A program made the translations under genes and the position numbers. The notes beneath the pieces are model-generated. The model worked only from the letters and a program-made list of their open reading frames with translations. It did not search any database and was not told the DNA's origin. This document shows positions 16,161-24,704 of a stretch of 41,359 bases of DNA, in pieces (positions within the stretch are counted from its first letter, which is position 1; every line of letters begins with the position of its first letter). Origin of the DNA: Actinomycetes bacterium (GTDB lineage Bacteria; Actinomycetota; Thermoleophilia; Solirubrobacterales; Solirubrobacteraceae); assembly GCA_023404805.1 (NCBI GenBank), contig JAEYAL010000018.1:1-41359 (forward strand). Reading direction: 5' to 3'.

Positions 16161-16183
16161 ACGCGCCGCTGAGGGCGCGTTTC
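16161..16183 (+). terminator. Terminator of nucS
   Basis: ACGCGCC-gctgag-GGCGCGT, a perfect 7-bp stem ending in T and followed by TT, 8 nt after the nucS stop codon. Confidence 0.6.
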
Positions 16184-16213
16184 AGCCGGCTCCTCTCCTC
16201 GTCCACGAAACGT

Positions 16214-18601
16214 ATGCGGCGGTCTCCAGCGGTCGACTCTCCGGGGGTGTCCCCCAAACCTGCCGCTCGCCCGCAGCTCGTGCGGTTCGCCCTCACCTTG
16301 GTGGGCGGCCTGCTGCTGGGGGCGGTCTTCGGGCTGATCGACTGGGAGGCCGCGCTGCCGAAAGCGCCGAGCGGCCTGCTGGCCGTCGTCATCCCCGGCT
16401 GCTCGCTGATCGTGCTCAGCACCGTGCTGCGCTCCCGCGTCGCGCTCGGGATCCACCAGTGGGCCGCCGCTGCGGTGGCAGCGGCGATCACGTCGGCGGC
16501 CCTCTGGTGGCTGATCGCCGATGCGCGCCTCGCCCAGACCGCCCATTTGGCGATGGGCCTGCTCGTCTACCTCGGCATCATCGCCGCGGGCGGTCGGCGG
16601 CCCTACGCGGGGACGAACCGCCTCGAGGCGATGAGCGTCGCCTTTGCCGCCGTCGCCGCGACGCTGGTGGTCTTGCCGATGGCCGGCGACATCACCCAGC
16701 TCGACCTCCCCTCGCAGATGATGCTCGCGATCGCGACCTACGGCTTGGTCGCCGCCGTCGGACTCGTCATCGCGCAGGGCTGGCGGGCTTCGCTCGGCGT
16801 GGCCCTGCTGCTGGCTGGCGCAAGCGCGCTGATCGTCGCTCAGCTCGCTGGTCTTGGCGGCCGCGCGCTGGAGCCGCCGATCTGGGCCGAAGCCCTCGCG
16901 CTCGCCGTCCTGATGGCCGGAGCGGTCAAGGGCGACCCTGGGCTCCCGGCGCCCGACCGCCGCCGCGTCTCGATGGTGGTGCAGGCCATCTGCATCGGCG
17001 TCGCCCTCGTGGTGCTGGTGCAGCACGGCCGCGGCCACGGCGCAGGAGAGATCGCCGACGTGAGCGCGATCCTCGTCTTGATCAGCGCCTTCGGCCGCGT
17101 GATCGCACCGAGCCGCTCCTCGCAGCGCACCGATCCGTCTGACCTTGGCGGCATCGACCGCCTCACGGGCCTGCCGGACCGCTACGAGCTGGAGGTCGTC
17201 CTGGAGCGCGAGCTCGACTACGCCGGCAACCGCAACATGCCAGTCGCGCTCGCCGTCCTGGACCTGGTGAACCTGCACGAGATCAACGAGACGCTCGGGC
17301 ACCGCGTCGGCGACGAGGTGCTGCGTGAGTTCGCGGCCCGGCTCTCGGCGCATGCCGGGACCGACGTCCCGTCGCGCCTGACGGGCAACACCTTCGCGCT
17401 GATCCTGCGCTCGCACAGCAGCGAGCAGGCGGCCCGCGGCGCGCTGGAGACGCTGATCGGCCGCGTCGAGGCGCCGCTCCAGGTCGACGGTGTCTCGCTG
17501 ACGACGCAGGTGCGCGTCGGGCTCGTGTTCTTTCCCGCGCACGGCCGCAACGTCGCCGAGCTGCTGCAGCGCGTGGAGATCGCGGCGCAGGAGGCCAAGG
17601 ACAAGCGCCTCACGATGCTGGTCTACGACCCGGCCCGCGACCTGCGCAGCCGCGAGCGGCTGATGTTCGCGGCGCAGCTGCGCGAGGGCATCGAGCGCGA
17701 CGAGCTGCGCGTCTTCTTCCAGCCGAAGATCGACCTCGCGACCGGCCTGACGACGGGGGCCGAGGCGCTGGTGCGCTGGCAGCACCCCGATGAGGGCCTG
17801 CTCACGCCGGAGCGGTTCCTGCCGGTAGCCGAGAAGACCGGCCAGATGCCGCAGCTCACGGCGTGGGTGCTCAACGCGGCGCTCCGCGAGGTGCAGCGTT
17901 GGCGCGCGCAGGGGTTCGCGCTCAACGTGGCCGTGAACCTCTCGCCGGAGAACCTGACCGACACGGCGCTCCCGGGGCGCCTCTCGCAGCTGCTCGAGCG
18001 CTACGGCTTGCGCGGCTCTGCGCTCGAGCTCGAGATCACCGAAGACATGGCGATGGCCGACCCCGCCAAGACCGCCGAGGTGATCCGGGCGATCAACGCG
18101 CTCGGCATCGGCTTCGCCCTCGACGACTTCGGCACCGGCTACTCGTCGCTCGCCCACCTCAAACACCTGAACTGCAACGAGCTCAAGATCGACCGCTCGT
18201 TTGTGACGGGCATCGTGTCCGACGAGGACGACCGCGTGATCGTCTGGTCGATCCTCGATCTCGCCCGCAACCTCGGGATGCGCACCGTGGCCGAAGGCAT
18301 CGAGTCGCCGGAGGTCGTCGAGATGCTCTCGATGATGGGCTGCGGCGTGGGGCAGGGCTTCCACTACGCGCGGCCGCTCGACGCCGACGCGTTCATCGCG
18401 TGGTGCCAGGAGCAGCGCCGGATCGGCGCGATCCGCCTCATCGCCCAGCACGGCGGCCAGCCGTTTCTCGGTGTCGCCGAAGTCGCCGGCCCGTCGGCGC
18501 CCGTCATCCGCGCGGCGCTCGCAGGCGGCGGCGTGCCGCTCGAACGCCAGCGCGAAGGCGCGACCGACGACGACGAAGACGCGGCTCCGACACCGGCTTG
18601 A
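16214..18601 (+). CDS. Membrane GGDEF-EAL protein with degenerate GGDEF: likely c-di-GMP phosphodiesterase
   Basis: 795 residues. The first 300 hold about ten hydrophobic helices forming an uncharacterised membrane sensor. A GGDEF-fold domain begins at DRLTGLPDRYELE (about 313), but the active-site loop reads LTGNTFALIL instead of RxGGDEF, so diguanylate cyclase activity should be lost. The EAL domain (about 490-740) is intact: GAEALVRW, NLSPENL, LELEITED, LDDFGTGYSS, LKIDRSFV and AEGIES supply the metal and general-base residues. Predicted product: pGpG from c-di-GMP, possibly controlled by GTP binding to the dead GGDEF. The ATG at 16214 lacks a ribosome-binding site; a GTG at 16250 is an alternative. 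Confidence 0.88.
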   Translation: MRRSPAVDSPGVSPKPAARPQLVRFALTLVGGLLLGAVFGLIDWEAALPKAPSGLLAVVIPGCSLIVLSTVLRSRVALGIHQWAAAAVAAAITSAALWWLIADARLAQTAHLAMGLLVYLGIIAAGGRRPYAGTNRLEAMSVAFAAVAATLVVLPMAGDITQLDLPSQMMLAIATYGLVAAVGLVIAQGWRASLGVALLLAGASALIVAQLAGLGGRALEPPIWAEALALAVLMAGAVKGDPGLPAPDRRRVSMVVQAICIGVALVVLVQHGRGHGAGEIADVSAILVLISAFGRVIAPSRSSQRTDPSDLGGIDRLTGLPDRYELEVVLERELDYAGNRNMPVALAVLDLVNLHEINETLGHRVGDEVLREFAARLSAHAGTDVPSRLTGNTFALILRSHSSEQAARGALETLIGRVEAPLQVDGVSLTTQVRVGLVFFPAHGRNVAELLQRVEIAAQEAKDKRLTMLVYDPARDLRSRERLMFAAQLREGIERDELRVFFQPKIDLATGLTTGAEALVRWQHPDEGLLTPERFLPVAEKTGQMPQLTAWVLNAALREVQRWRAQGFALNVAVNLSPENLTDTALPGRLSQLLERYGLRGSALELEITEDMAMADPAKTAEVIRAINALGIGFALDDFGTGYSSLAHLKHLNCNELKIDRSFVTGIVSDEDDRVIVWSILDLARNLGMRTVAEGIESPEVVEMLSMMGCGVGQGFHYARPLDADAFIAWCQEQRRIGAIRLIAQHGGQPFLGVAEVAGPSAPVIRAALAGGGVPLERQREGATDDDEDAAPTPA

Positions 18602-18660
18602 CCGGTGCCCGCCTGAGGGCGGCCTGTTCCATCCGGCCCGGGGCGAGCGTGGGCGGGACG

Positions 18661-18870
18661 GCCGCGCCGAGGGCTGCACTTGCTGCCCTCTAACGGCGAC
18701 GAGCCGGAGACGCCCCACCCGACGCTCCGGCTCGCAACCGTGGTGCCCCCACCCGAAGGTGAGGCGCAGTTTTGTCCGCCGGAATCAACCTTCCGGCGTG
18801 CAACAGAAGCTAAGCGGTCCGCTCCGATTTCGCACCCGGTTACCCGGTCGTCGGCGGTCACTTAGCGCTC
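18661..18870 (+). ncRNA. Candidate structured RNA (unassigned)
   Basis: No reading frame of note, but a run of perfect hairpins: a 10-bp stem at 18700-18709/18725-18734; CACC-cgaa-GGTG (18750-18761) enclosed by GTGCC/GGCGC (18743-18747/18763-18767); and CGCCGGAA-tcaacc-TTCCGGCG (18777-18798). A first stem GAGGGC/GCCCTC spans 18669-18690. Longer-range pairs also exist: CGCCGA (18665-18670) with TCGGCG (18851-18856), and GCTAAG (18809-18814) with CTTAGC (18861-18866). It lies after the EAL gene and before a convergent small gene, so it is not a riboswitch for a nearby + strand gene. It does not match TPP, cobalamin, c-di-GMP or c-di-AMP riboswitches, RNase P or SRP RNA that I know. Strand is uncertain. 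Confidence 0.35.
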
Positions 18871-18872
18871 GC

Positions 18873-19016
18873 TCATACTCGCTTCGGCGCGTTCAGGACG
18901 ACGTACACGAGCAGGATCAGGGCGATGATCCCGATGATGCCGCCACCGACAGCCACCTTGGCCAGGAACAGCGCCACGGCGACCACGAGAAGAAGAACAA
19001 CGAGTCCGTACAACAT
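18873..19016 (-). CDS. Small hydrophobic membrane protein, 47 aa
   Basis: MLYGLVVLLLVVAVALFLAK begins a chain with two hydrophobic helices joined by VAVGGG and ending NAPKRV. The start is set by GGAGG directly upstream; the open frame extending to 19124 has no other support. It resembles the small DUF1328/YtjA-like membrane proteins in size and character, but the identity is not established. It lies downstream of kgd, separated from it by two hairpins including an intrinsic terminator, so it is probably expressed separately. Confidence 0.65.
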   Translation of the reverse strand: MLYGLVVLLLVVAVALFLAKVAVGGGIIGIIALILLVYVVLNAPKRV

Positions 19017-19041
19017 GCCCTCCACGCTAGAAAGCACGGAG

Positions 19042-19067
19042 CAAAAACGGCCCGCAGAACAGCGGGC
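19042..19067 (-). terminator. Intrinsic terminator downstream of kgd
   Basis: Read on the minus strand: GCCCGC-tgttct-GCGGGC followed by CG and TTTTT. A perfect 6-bp stem with a T tract, the only classical one noted in the window. Confidence 0.8.
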
Positions 19068-19164
19068 GAAGATGGTCAGTTTGTGAACGCGCGTAGCGCG
19101 ACGACGCCACAACCCAGGCGCCATCGGACTGACCGACGCCGCCCGCGGATAGGACCTGACCTTC

Positions 19165-19196
19165 GCGCCTTGTCCCCTCGTGAGGCTACAAGGCGC
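19165..19196 (-). terminator. Hairpin directly after the kgd stop codon
   Basis: GCGCCTTGT pairs with ACAAGGCGC (9 bp) and encloses CCT-cgtg-AGG. It begins 9 nt after the kgd stop codon. It has no T tract and may protect the 3' end or act with the terminator about 100 nt further on. Confidence 0.6.
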
Positions 19197-19205
19197 AAGC
19201 GCGGT

Positions 19206-22200
19206 TTAGCGGCGGCCGGGCGAGCGCCGCGGGTGCGGCGACACCGCGATGCCCATGTCGAGCGCGGTCTCGACGATGCGGTTCTGCTCGGTGAGGTGCG
19301 CGGCCGGGTAGCCCTCGCCCGGGCTGGCGCGCTCCGGACGGCCGATGTAGCCAAGGCGCAGCCCCGACTCCTGGAGCATCTGGGTGAGGCGCGGGAACAT
19401 GTGCGCGCGGGCGCCCATGTTGCGCGGCTCCTCCTGGGCCCAGACGACTTCCTTGAGGTTCGGGTAGGACTCGATCAGCTGGCGCAGCTGCTCCTCCGGG
19501 AACGGGTAGAGCAGCTCCACGCGGCCGACGGCCACCCGCTCGTTGTCCTTGCGGCTCGGGTGCCCGACGAGGTCGTAGTAGATCTTGCCGGTGCACAGCA
19601 CGAGCCGCTCGACCTTGTCGTGCGGCACGCGCGGCTCGCCGAGCACGGAGAAGAACTTCGTGTCGGAGAGGTGCTGGATGCGGTTCGTCGCGGCGCTCAG
19701 GCGCAGCAGCGACTTCGGCGTCATGATCACCAGCGGGCGCAGGCGGTCGGTGAGGGCCTGGGCGCGCAGCAGGTGGAAGTACTGCGCCGGCGTCGTGAGG
19801 TTCGCGACGCGGATGTTGCCCTCTGCAGCGAGCTGCAGGAAGCGCTCCAGGCGGGCCGACGAGTGTTCCGGACCGGACCCTTCGTAGCCGTGTGGCAGCA
19901 GCATCGTCAGACGCGACGTCTGACCCCACTTGGCCAGGCCCGACACGATGAACTGGTCGATGATGACCTGCGCGCCGTTGCCGAAGTCACCGAACTGCGC
20001 CTCCCAGAGGACGAGCGACTCGGCGGCCTCTTCGGCGTAGCCGTACTCGAAGCCGAGGCAGGCCGTCTCCGACAGCGGTGAGTTGTGGAGCTCGATCGTC
20101 GCCTGGGCGCCCTTGAGCTGCTGGATCGCCGAGAACGTCTGGCCGTTCTTGAAGTCGTGCAGCACGGCGTGGCGCTGGCTGAAGGTGCCGCGCTCGGCGT
20201 CCTGGCCCGTGAGGCGCACCGGGACGCCGTCACGCAGCAGCGAAGCGAACGCCAGCGACTCGGCGTGCGCCCAGTCGATGCCGCCCTCGTCGCCCAGCGC
20301 GTTCCTGCGCTTCTCGATCACCGTCTTGATGAGCTTGGGGTGGACCGTGAAGCCCTCGGGCACGCGGAGCAGCTCGTCGTTGAGCTCGCGCAGCACGTCG
20401 GCCGGCACCGCGGTCGTGACGGACTCGCCGCGCGAGGTGTCGATCGTGTACTGGCCGGTGGTCTGGCCGGTCGCCATCGAGACGTCGCCATCGGCAGCCT
20501 TGATGCGCTCGCGCAGATCGCCGTGTAGCTGCGTCAGCTCCTGCCAGATCTTGCTCTTCTTCTCCTCGACCTCTTCGCGGTGGATGACGTTCGCATTCAC
20601 GAGCTGGTCGGCCCACAGCTCGGACACCCGCGGGTGGTCCTTGATCCGCTGGTACATCAGCGGCTGCGTGTAGGCCGGCTCGTCGGCCTCGTTGTGTCCG
20701 AAGCGGCGGTAGCCGATGAGGTCGATGACGACGTCGTGGCCGAACTCCTTGCGGAACGCGAAGGCGAGGTTCGCGGCGGCGATGCAGGCCTCCACGTCGT
20801 CGGCGTTGACGTGGATGATCGGCACGTCGAAGCCCTTGGCGAGGTCAGACGACCAGTGCGTGGAGCGGGAGTCGTCGGGATCGGTGGTGAAGCCCACCTG
20901 GTTGTTCTGGATGATGTGGACGGTGCCGCCGACGTTGTAGCCGTCGAGGCCCTGCAGGTTGAGCGTCTCGGCGACGACACCCTGGCCTGGGAAGGCCGCG
21001 TCGCCGTGGAGCACGATCGGCAGCGCAAGGCGCGTGTCGCGGCGGATGCGCTCGTCGGTGCGGGTCGTCTGCACGGCGCGAGCCGCGCCGGCGACGACCG
21101 GGTGCACGAACTCCAGGTGCGACGGGTTCGACTCGAGGTGCACGCGGATCGTTGACCCGTCGTCGAGCGTGTGCGTGCCCGCAGCGCCGTGGTGGTACTT
21201 CACGTCGCCGGTGCCGCCCTGCGGGATGGTTGTGACGGCCTTCAGCGTCGACGCGCCCTCGAACTCGGCGAAGATCGAGTCGTAGGGGCGGGCCAGGTTG
21301 TGCGCGAGCACCGAGAGGCGGCCGCGGTGCGCCATGCCGATGACGACCTCTTCGGCGCCGTCGTGGGCGCCGTGCCACACGAGCGCGTCGATCATCGGAA
21401 CCGTCATGTCGAGGCCCTCGATCGAGAACTGCTTCTGGCCGAGGTAGGCCTTGTGCATGAACCGCTCGAACGCGTCGACGGCGATCAGGCGGTCGAGCAG
21501 GCGGATCTTGTCGGGGGCGCTGAGCGGCGTGCGGTGCGTGCCGGACTCGATCTGCTCGCGGAGCCAGACGCGCTGGCGGTGCGAGGAGATGTGCTCGACC
21601 TCGTAGGCGAGCGTGCCGCAGTACACGTCGCGCAGCTTGGGCAGCGACTCGCCGAGCGACTCGCCCTCGACGTGCACGCGCAGCACCTTCGACGGCACGC
21701 GGCTCATGAGCTCGGGCGTGAGGTTGACGGCCTCCGGGTTGAGCGACGGGTCGCCCTTGGGCTCGGTGCCGAGCGGATCCAGGTGCGCGGCGAGGTGGCC
21801 GTGCGTGCGGTGCGCCTTGATGATCGCGGTGCCTGCCTGGACGGCCTGGAGCAGCTCGAGGTCGATACCGCCACCGCCGCCAGCGGTGAAGGTCTGCGCC
21901 GGGGCCTGCAGCTGCGGCTTGGGCGGCGTGGGCTTGGGGCCGATCGCGACGCCGAGGTCGGCGAAGATCCCCTCATAAAACTCGTGCTCGCCCTGGAGGT
22001 ACGCCTCGACCGTCTGCAGGAAGCGGCCGGATTCGGCGCCCTGGATGATCCGGTGGTCGTACGTCGAGGTCATGGTCATGACCTTCTCGACGCCGAGCTC
22101 CTTGCCGACGTTCTGCAGGCCGACCGGGTAGTCGATCGAGCCCGTCGCGATGATCGTGCCCTGGCCGCTCATCAGGCGCGGGACGGAGGCGATCGTGCCG

Positions 22201-23567
22201 ATGCCGCCCGGGTTGGTGAGCGAGACGTTGCCGCCTTGCAGGTCGTCGGCCGAGAGCTTGTTCTCGCGGGCCTTCGTGATGAGGTCGGCGAACGCGTCGA
22301 GGAAGCCCTGGAACGAGAGGCGGCCGGCGTCGCGGATGACCGGGACCATCAGCGTGCGCGAGCCGTCGCGCTTCTCGACGTCGACGGCGATGCCGAGGTT
22401 GACTTGCCCGTCGTCGTGGCGCGTGGGCTTGCCGTCGATGACCTCGTACCGGTAGGCCATGACCGGCATGACCTCGGTCGCGGCGCGGGCGATCGCGTAG
22501 GCGATCAGGTGCGTGAAGGACGCCTTCTTGCCCGCGGCCTTGAGCTGCTCGCGGCGGCCCGCCATCTGCGTGACCGTGATCGTGCGGAACGACGTCGCGG
22601 TCGGGACCGTGAGCGACTCGTCCATGTAGCGGGCGAGCGCGCCGGCGCCGCCGCGCAGGGTGGTCGACGTGGTGGTGCCGGAGCCGTTGGCGGAGCCGGC
22701 CGCGGGGGCGTTTGCCAGGTCGGCGACGGTGATCCGGCCGCCGGCGCCGCTGCCGGTGATGCCGGCGATGCTGATGCCCTCGGCTTCGGCCTTGCGGGCC
22801 GCGATCGGCGAGATGCGGGTGTCCTCGGTGATGCCGGAGCCACCGGAGCCGTTGGACCCGTTGGAGGCTGCCGGAGCTGCGCCGCTCGACGGAGCCGCCG
22901 GTGCGCTGGCAGCCGCGGGTGCCCCCGCGCCGGCCTGCACGTGGCCGAGCACCTGGCCCGGGACGATCGTGTCGCCTTCGGCGACGAGCAGGTCGACCAG
23001 GACGCCAGCCCCCGGCGAAGGCAGCTCCATGTCGACCTTGTCGGTCGAGACCTCGAGCAGCGGCTCGCCGTCGGCGACCTGCGCGCCCTGCTCGGCGATC
23101 CACCCCAGCACCGTGGCTTCGGTGACCGACTCGCCACCGCTTGGCGCGATGATCTCGAGCAGCTCGCCAGCCGTCTCGGTGCCGCCGGTCTTCGCGCCCT
23201 CGTGGGCGATGGCCGGATCGGTCCCCTCGCCGGTGGTGGCAACCTGCGGCGCCGTCGCCTCAGAGTCGCCGGAGTCTTCGCCGCCCGAGTGCCCCGCGCT
23301 GGTCGCGACCGCACCGGCGTCGGTCGAAATGCGCGCGAGCACCTGGCCGACCTGGACGTCCTCACCCTCCTGGGCGAGGATCTCCACGACCGTGCCCGAC
23401 GCGGGAGACGGCATCTCCGCGTCGACCTTGTCGGTCGAGATCTCGACGAGGATGTCGTCGACCGCGATGGTCCCTCCCTCCTGGACGCGCCACTCGAGGA
23501 TCGTTCCCTCGGTGACGGAGTCGCCCATCTGAGGCATCACGACGTCGATCGTCGTTTGGGTCGCCAT
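19206..23567 (-). CDS. kgd: Multifunctional 2-oxoglutarate dehydrogenase E2-E1 fusion with two lipoyl domains
   Basis: 1453 residues. Lipoyl domain 1 covers residues 4-82 with the lipoylated lysine K47 in STDKVDAEMPSP, and lipoyl domain 2 covers about 135-211 with K177 in STDKVDMELPSP. A Pro/Ala/Ser linker leads to a peripheral subunit-binding domain (ISPIAARKAEAEG, about 252-285). The succinyltransferase domain follows (about 315-535, ending TYDHRIIQGAESG). From about 560 is the thiamine-diphosphate E1, with HHGAAGTHTLDDG, GDAAFPGQGVVAETLNL, YRRFGHNEADEP and HGYEGSGPEHSSARLERFL. Mycobacterial Kgd lacks the lipoyl and binding domains, so this chain looks self-sufficient for succinyl-CoA formation apart from E3. 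The ATG has AGGAG 7 nt upstream and abuts the preceding stop codon. Confidence 0.95.
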   Translation of the reverse strand: MATQTTIDVVMPQMGDSVTEGTILEWRVQEGGTIAVDDILVEISTDKVDAEMPSPASGTVVEILAQEGEDVQVGQVLARISTDAGAVATSAGHSGGEDSGDSEATAPQVATTGEGTDPAIAHEGAKTGGTETAGELLEIIAPSGGESVTEATVLGWIAEQGAQVADGEPLLEVSTDKVDMELPSPGAGVLVDLLVAEGDTIVPGQVLGHVQAGAGAPAAASAPAAPSSGAAPAASNGSNGSGGSGITEDTRISPIAARKAEAEGISIAGITGSGAGGRITVADLANAPAAGSANGSGTTTSTTLRGGAGALARYMDESLTVPTATSFRTITVTQMAGRREQLKAAGKKASFTHLIAYAIARAATEVMPVMAYRYEVIDGKPTRHDDGQVNLGIAVDVEKRDGSRTLMVPVIRDAGRLSFQGFLDAFADLITKARENKLSADDLQGGNVSLTNPGGIGTIASVPRLMSGQGTIIATGSIDYPVGLQNVGKELGVEKVMTMTSTYDHRIIQGAESGRFLQTVEAYLQGEHEFYEGIFADLGVAIGPKPTPPKPQLQAPAQTFTAGGGGGIDLELLQAVQAGTAIIKAHRTHGHLAAHLDPLGTEPKGDPSLNPEAVNLTPELMSRVPSKVLRVHVEGESLGESLPKLRDVYCGTLAYEVEHISSHRQRVWLREQIESGTHRTPLSAPDKIRLLDRLIAVDAFERFMHKAYLGQKQFSIEGLDMTVPMIDALVWHGAHDGAEEVVIGMAHRGRLSVLAHNLARPYDSIFAEFEGASTLKAVTTIPQGGTGDVKYHHGAAGTHTLDDGSTIRVHLESNPSHLEFVHPVVAGAARAVQTTRTDERIRRDTRLALPIVLHGDAAFPGQGVVAETLNLQGLDGYNVGGTVHIIQNNQVGFTTDPDDSRSTHWSSDLAKGFDVPIIHVNADDVEACIAAANLAFAFRKEFGHDVVIDLIGYRRFGHNEADEPAYTQPLMYQRIKDHPRVSELWADQLVNANVIHREEVEEKKSKIWQELTQLHGDLRERIKAADGDVSMATGQTTGQYTIDTSRGESVTTAVPADVLRELNDELLRVPEGFTVHPKLIKTVIEKRRNALGDEGGIDWAHAESLAFASLLRDGVPVRLTGQDAERGTFSQRHAVLHDFKNGQTFSAIQQLKGAQATIELHNSPLSETACLGFEYGYAEEAAESLVLWEAQFGDFGNGAQVIIDQFIVSGLAKWGQTSRLTMLLPHGYEGSGPEHSSARLERFLQLAAEGNIRVANLTTPAQYFHLLRAQALTDRLRPLVIMTPKSLLRLSAATNRIQHLSDTKFFSVLGEPRVPHDKVERLVLCTGKIYYDLVGHPSRKDNERVAVGRVELLYPFPEEQLRQLIESYPNLKEVVWAQEEPRNMGARAHMFPRLTQMLQESGLRLGYIGRPERASPGEGYPAAHLTEQNRIVETALDMGIAVSPHPRRSPGRR

Positions 23568-23903
23568 CTACTCGCTCCTGAAGGTCGCGCCGCCAGTGCG
23601 GCGCAGTCGCATGAATTCGTAAGTCCCGATGAATGGGCCGACCCCGCCGAGGACCGCCACGGCAAGCGCGGTCCGCAGAGGCAGCAGGCGGCGGGACGCC
23701 GCCGTGACGCAGACGAGCGACATGGCGATCCACATCAGCCCGTGCGCATAGCCGAACAACGGCGTGAGGACCTCCTCACGGTGCGGCGTGAGCGCCAGGT
23801 ACAGCAGCCCCGCGTAGACCAGCGAGTGCGCGAGTGAGAGGGGTGCGAGCACCCGGACGACGCGCTCCTGGCGCAAGTCCATCTGGGTGACCGCGACGCT
23901 CAC
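23568..23903 (-). CDS. DUF3817-like integral membrane protein
   Basis: 111 residues with three hydrophobic helices: VRVLAPLSLAHSLVYAGLLYLAL, GYAHGLMWIAMSLVCVTAA and LRTALAVAVLGGVGPFIGTYEF. The His in SLAHSL and the GYAHGLMW motif match the DUF3817/YdzA type; function unknown. Its GTG start shares one base with the Nudix stop codon, and its stop codon TAG is immediately followed by the kgd ATG, so the three genes are read as one operon. An internal ATG at 23882 is a possible alternative start. Confidence 0.75.
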   Translation of the reverse strand: MSVAVTQMDLRQERVVRVLAPLSLAHSLVYAGLLYLALTPHREEVLTPLFGYAHGLMWIAMSLVCVTAASRRLLPLRTALAVAVLGGVGPFIGTYEFMRLRRTGGATFRSE

Positions 23904-24559
23904 TACTTGAGCAGCTCCGCCATCGCGCGCAGGGGCTCGTCGGCCTCCTCAGGCCAATCTGCCGGATCCGCCGGCCACCAAGCGTGCGCGTCGTGCTCCT
24001 CGTCCATTACGAGATCGGCGTCGGCGCCTTCCGGAATCCAGGCGACACCGACGACCAAAACCATCGTACTCGGATTGCGGACCACCGCCCGGACGGTCAA
24101 CCGCTCGGGAACAAGCGCCCACTCCTCCTCCAGCTCGCGAACGAGCGTGAGGGCAGGGTTCTCGCCGACTTCGACGGCGCCGCCGGCCCCGAGCGCCCAG
24201 CGTCCAGCCCAGGTGGACAGCCACTGCGCGCGGCGTCCTGCGAGCCACGCGCCATCGGCGCGCCGCACGATGCAGAGCGCCGACAGGGCGCCGCTGCCGT
24301 CGCCCTCCAGCAGGCGGAGCGCCCACCGCGTGGGCTGCAATTCCAGCTGCACGCCGCCGTCGTCGGTCTGGACCAGGTCGACGAACCGCGCTGCCAGCCC
24401 GTCGTGGCTTGGCGAGCCTCGTTCCGCCAGCGCCGCGATCTTCTCGTCGGCCCGCTGCGACTGCTCCGTGGTCGGCTGAAACACATCGTCTCGCCACACG
24501 GCCTGCACCTGCTCCGGGGTCCAGTGCCCGTGGGCAAGGATTCCGGCGGTCAGGTCCAT
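23903..24559 (-). CDS. Nudix hydrolase
   Basis: 218 residues, hydrolysing a nucleoside diphosphate linked to another moiety. The Nudix box is GGAVEVGENPALTLVRELEEEWAL. It keeps the key Gly, Glu, Arg-Glu and Glu-Glu positions, but the usual final Gly is Trp. The N-terminal 80 residues are a helical extension starting MDLTAGILAHGHWTPEQV, and the preceding strands give LCIVRRADGAWLAGRRAQWLS. Substrate unknown. First gene of the operon with DUF3817 and kgd. The ATG follows TAGTGT by 7 nt, so the operon mRNA may be leaderless. Confidence 0.85.
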   Translation of the reverse strand: MDLTAGILAHGHWTPEQVQAVWRDDVFQPTTEQSQRADEKIAALAERGSPSHDGLAARFVDLVQTDDGGVQLELQPTRWALRLLEGDGSGALSALCIVRRADGAWLAGRRAQWLSTWAGRWALGAGGAVEVGENPALTLVRELEEEWALVPERLTVRAVVRNPSTMVLVVGVAWIPEGADADLVMDEEHDAHAWWPADPADWPEEADEPLRAMAELLK

Positions 24560-24566
24560 GCGGGTG

Positions 24567-24572
24567 ACACTA
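24567..24572 (-). promoter_or_regulatory. -10 box of the Nudix-DUF3817-kgd operon, leaderless type
   Basis: TAGTGT on the minus strand, 7 nt before the ATG at 24559. Confidence 0.5.
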
Positions 24573-24704
24573 TCGGCCCGTTTGTTTCCGGAGACTGCAG
24601 AGGTGGCCGGCGGGGCCGCCGCGGCGTACTCGTCATGGTTGGCGCCCTATGCCCGACGAGACCTGACGAGAACGGCCCGGGGGCCCGTGCGGCGTGCGCT
24701 GCCC

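Noticed and set aside
15968..18718. 916-codon minus-strand frame across the GGDEF-EAL gene
   Set aside because: Shadow of a gene with many conserved GGDEF/EAL motifs on the other strand.
18740..18850. c-di-GMP (GEMM) or c-di-AMP (ydaO) riboswitch
   Set aside because: The sequence has a tetraloop hairpin and CGGTTACC but lacks the conserved GEMM core (GGCAAACC, GACGCAAAG) and ydaO core, and no + strand gene follows it.
21171..23837. Long + strand frame of 888 codons across kgd
   Set aside because: It is antisense to the unmistakable Kgd domains and has the Arg/Ala/Val/Asp-rich composition of a complementary-strand shadow, with no motif of its own.
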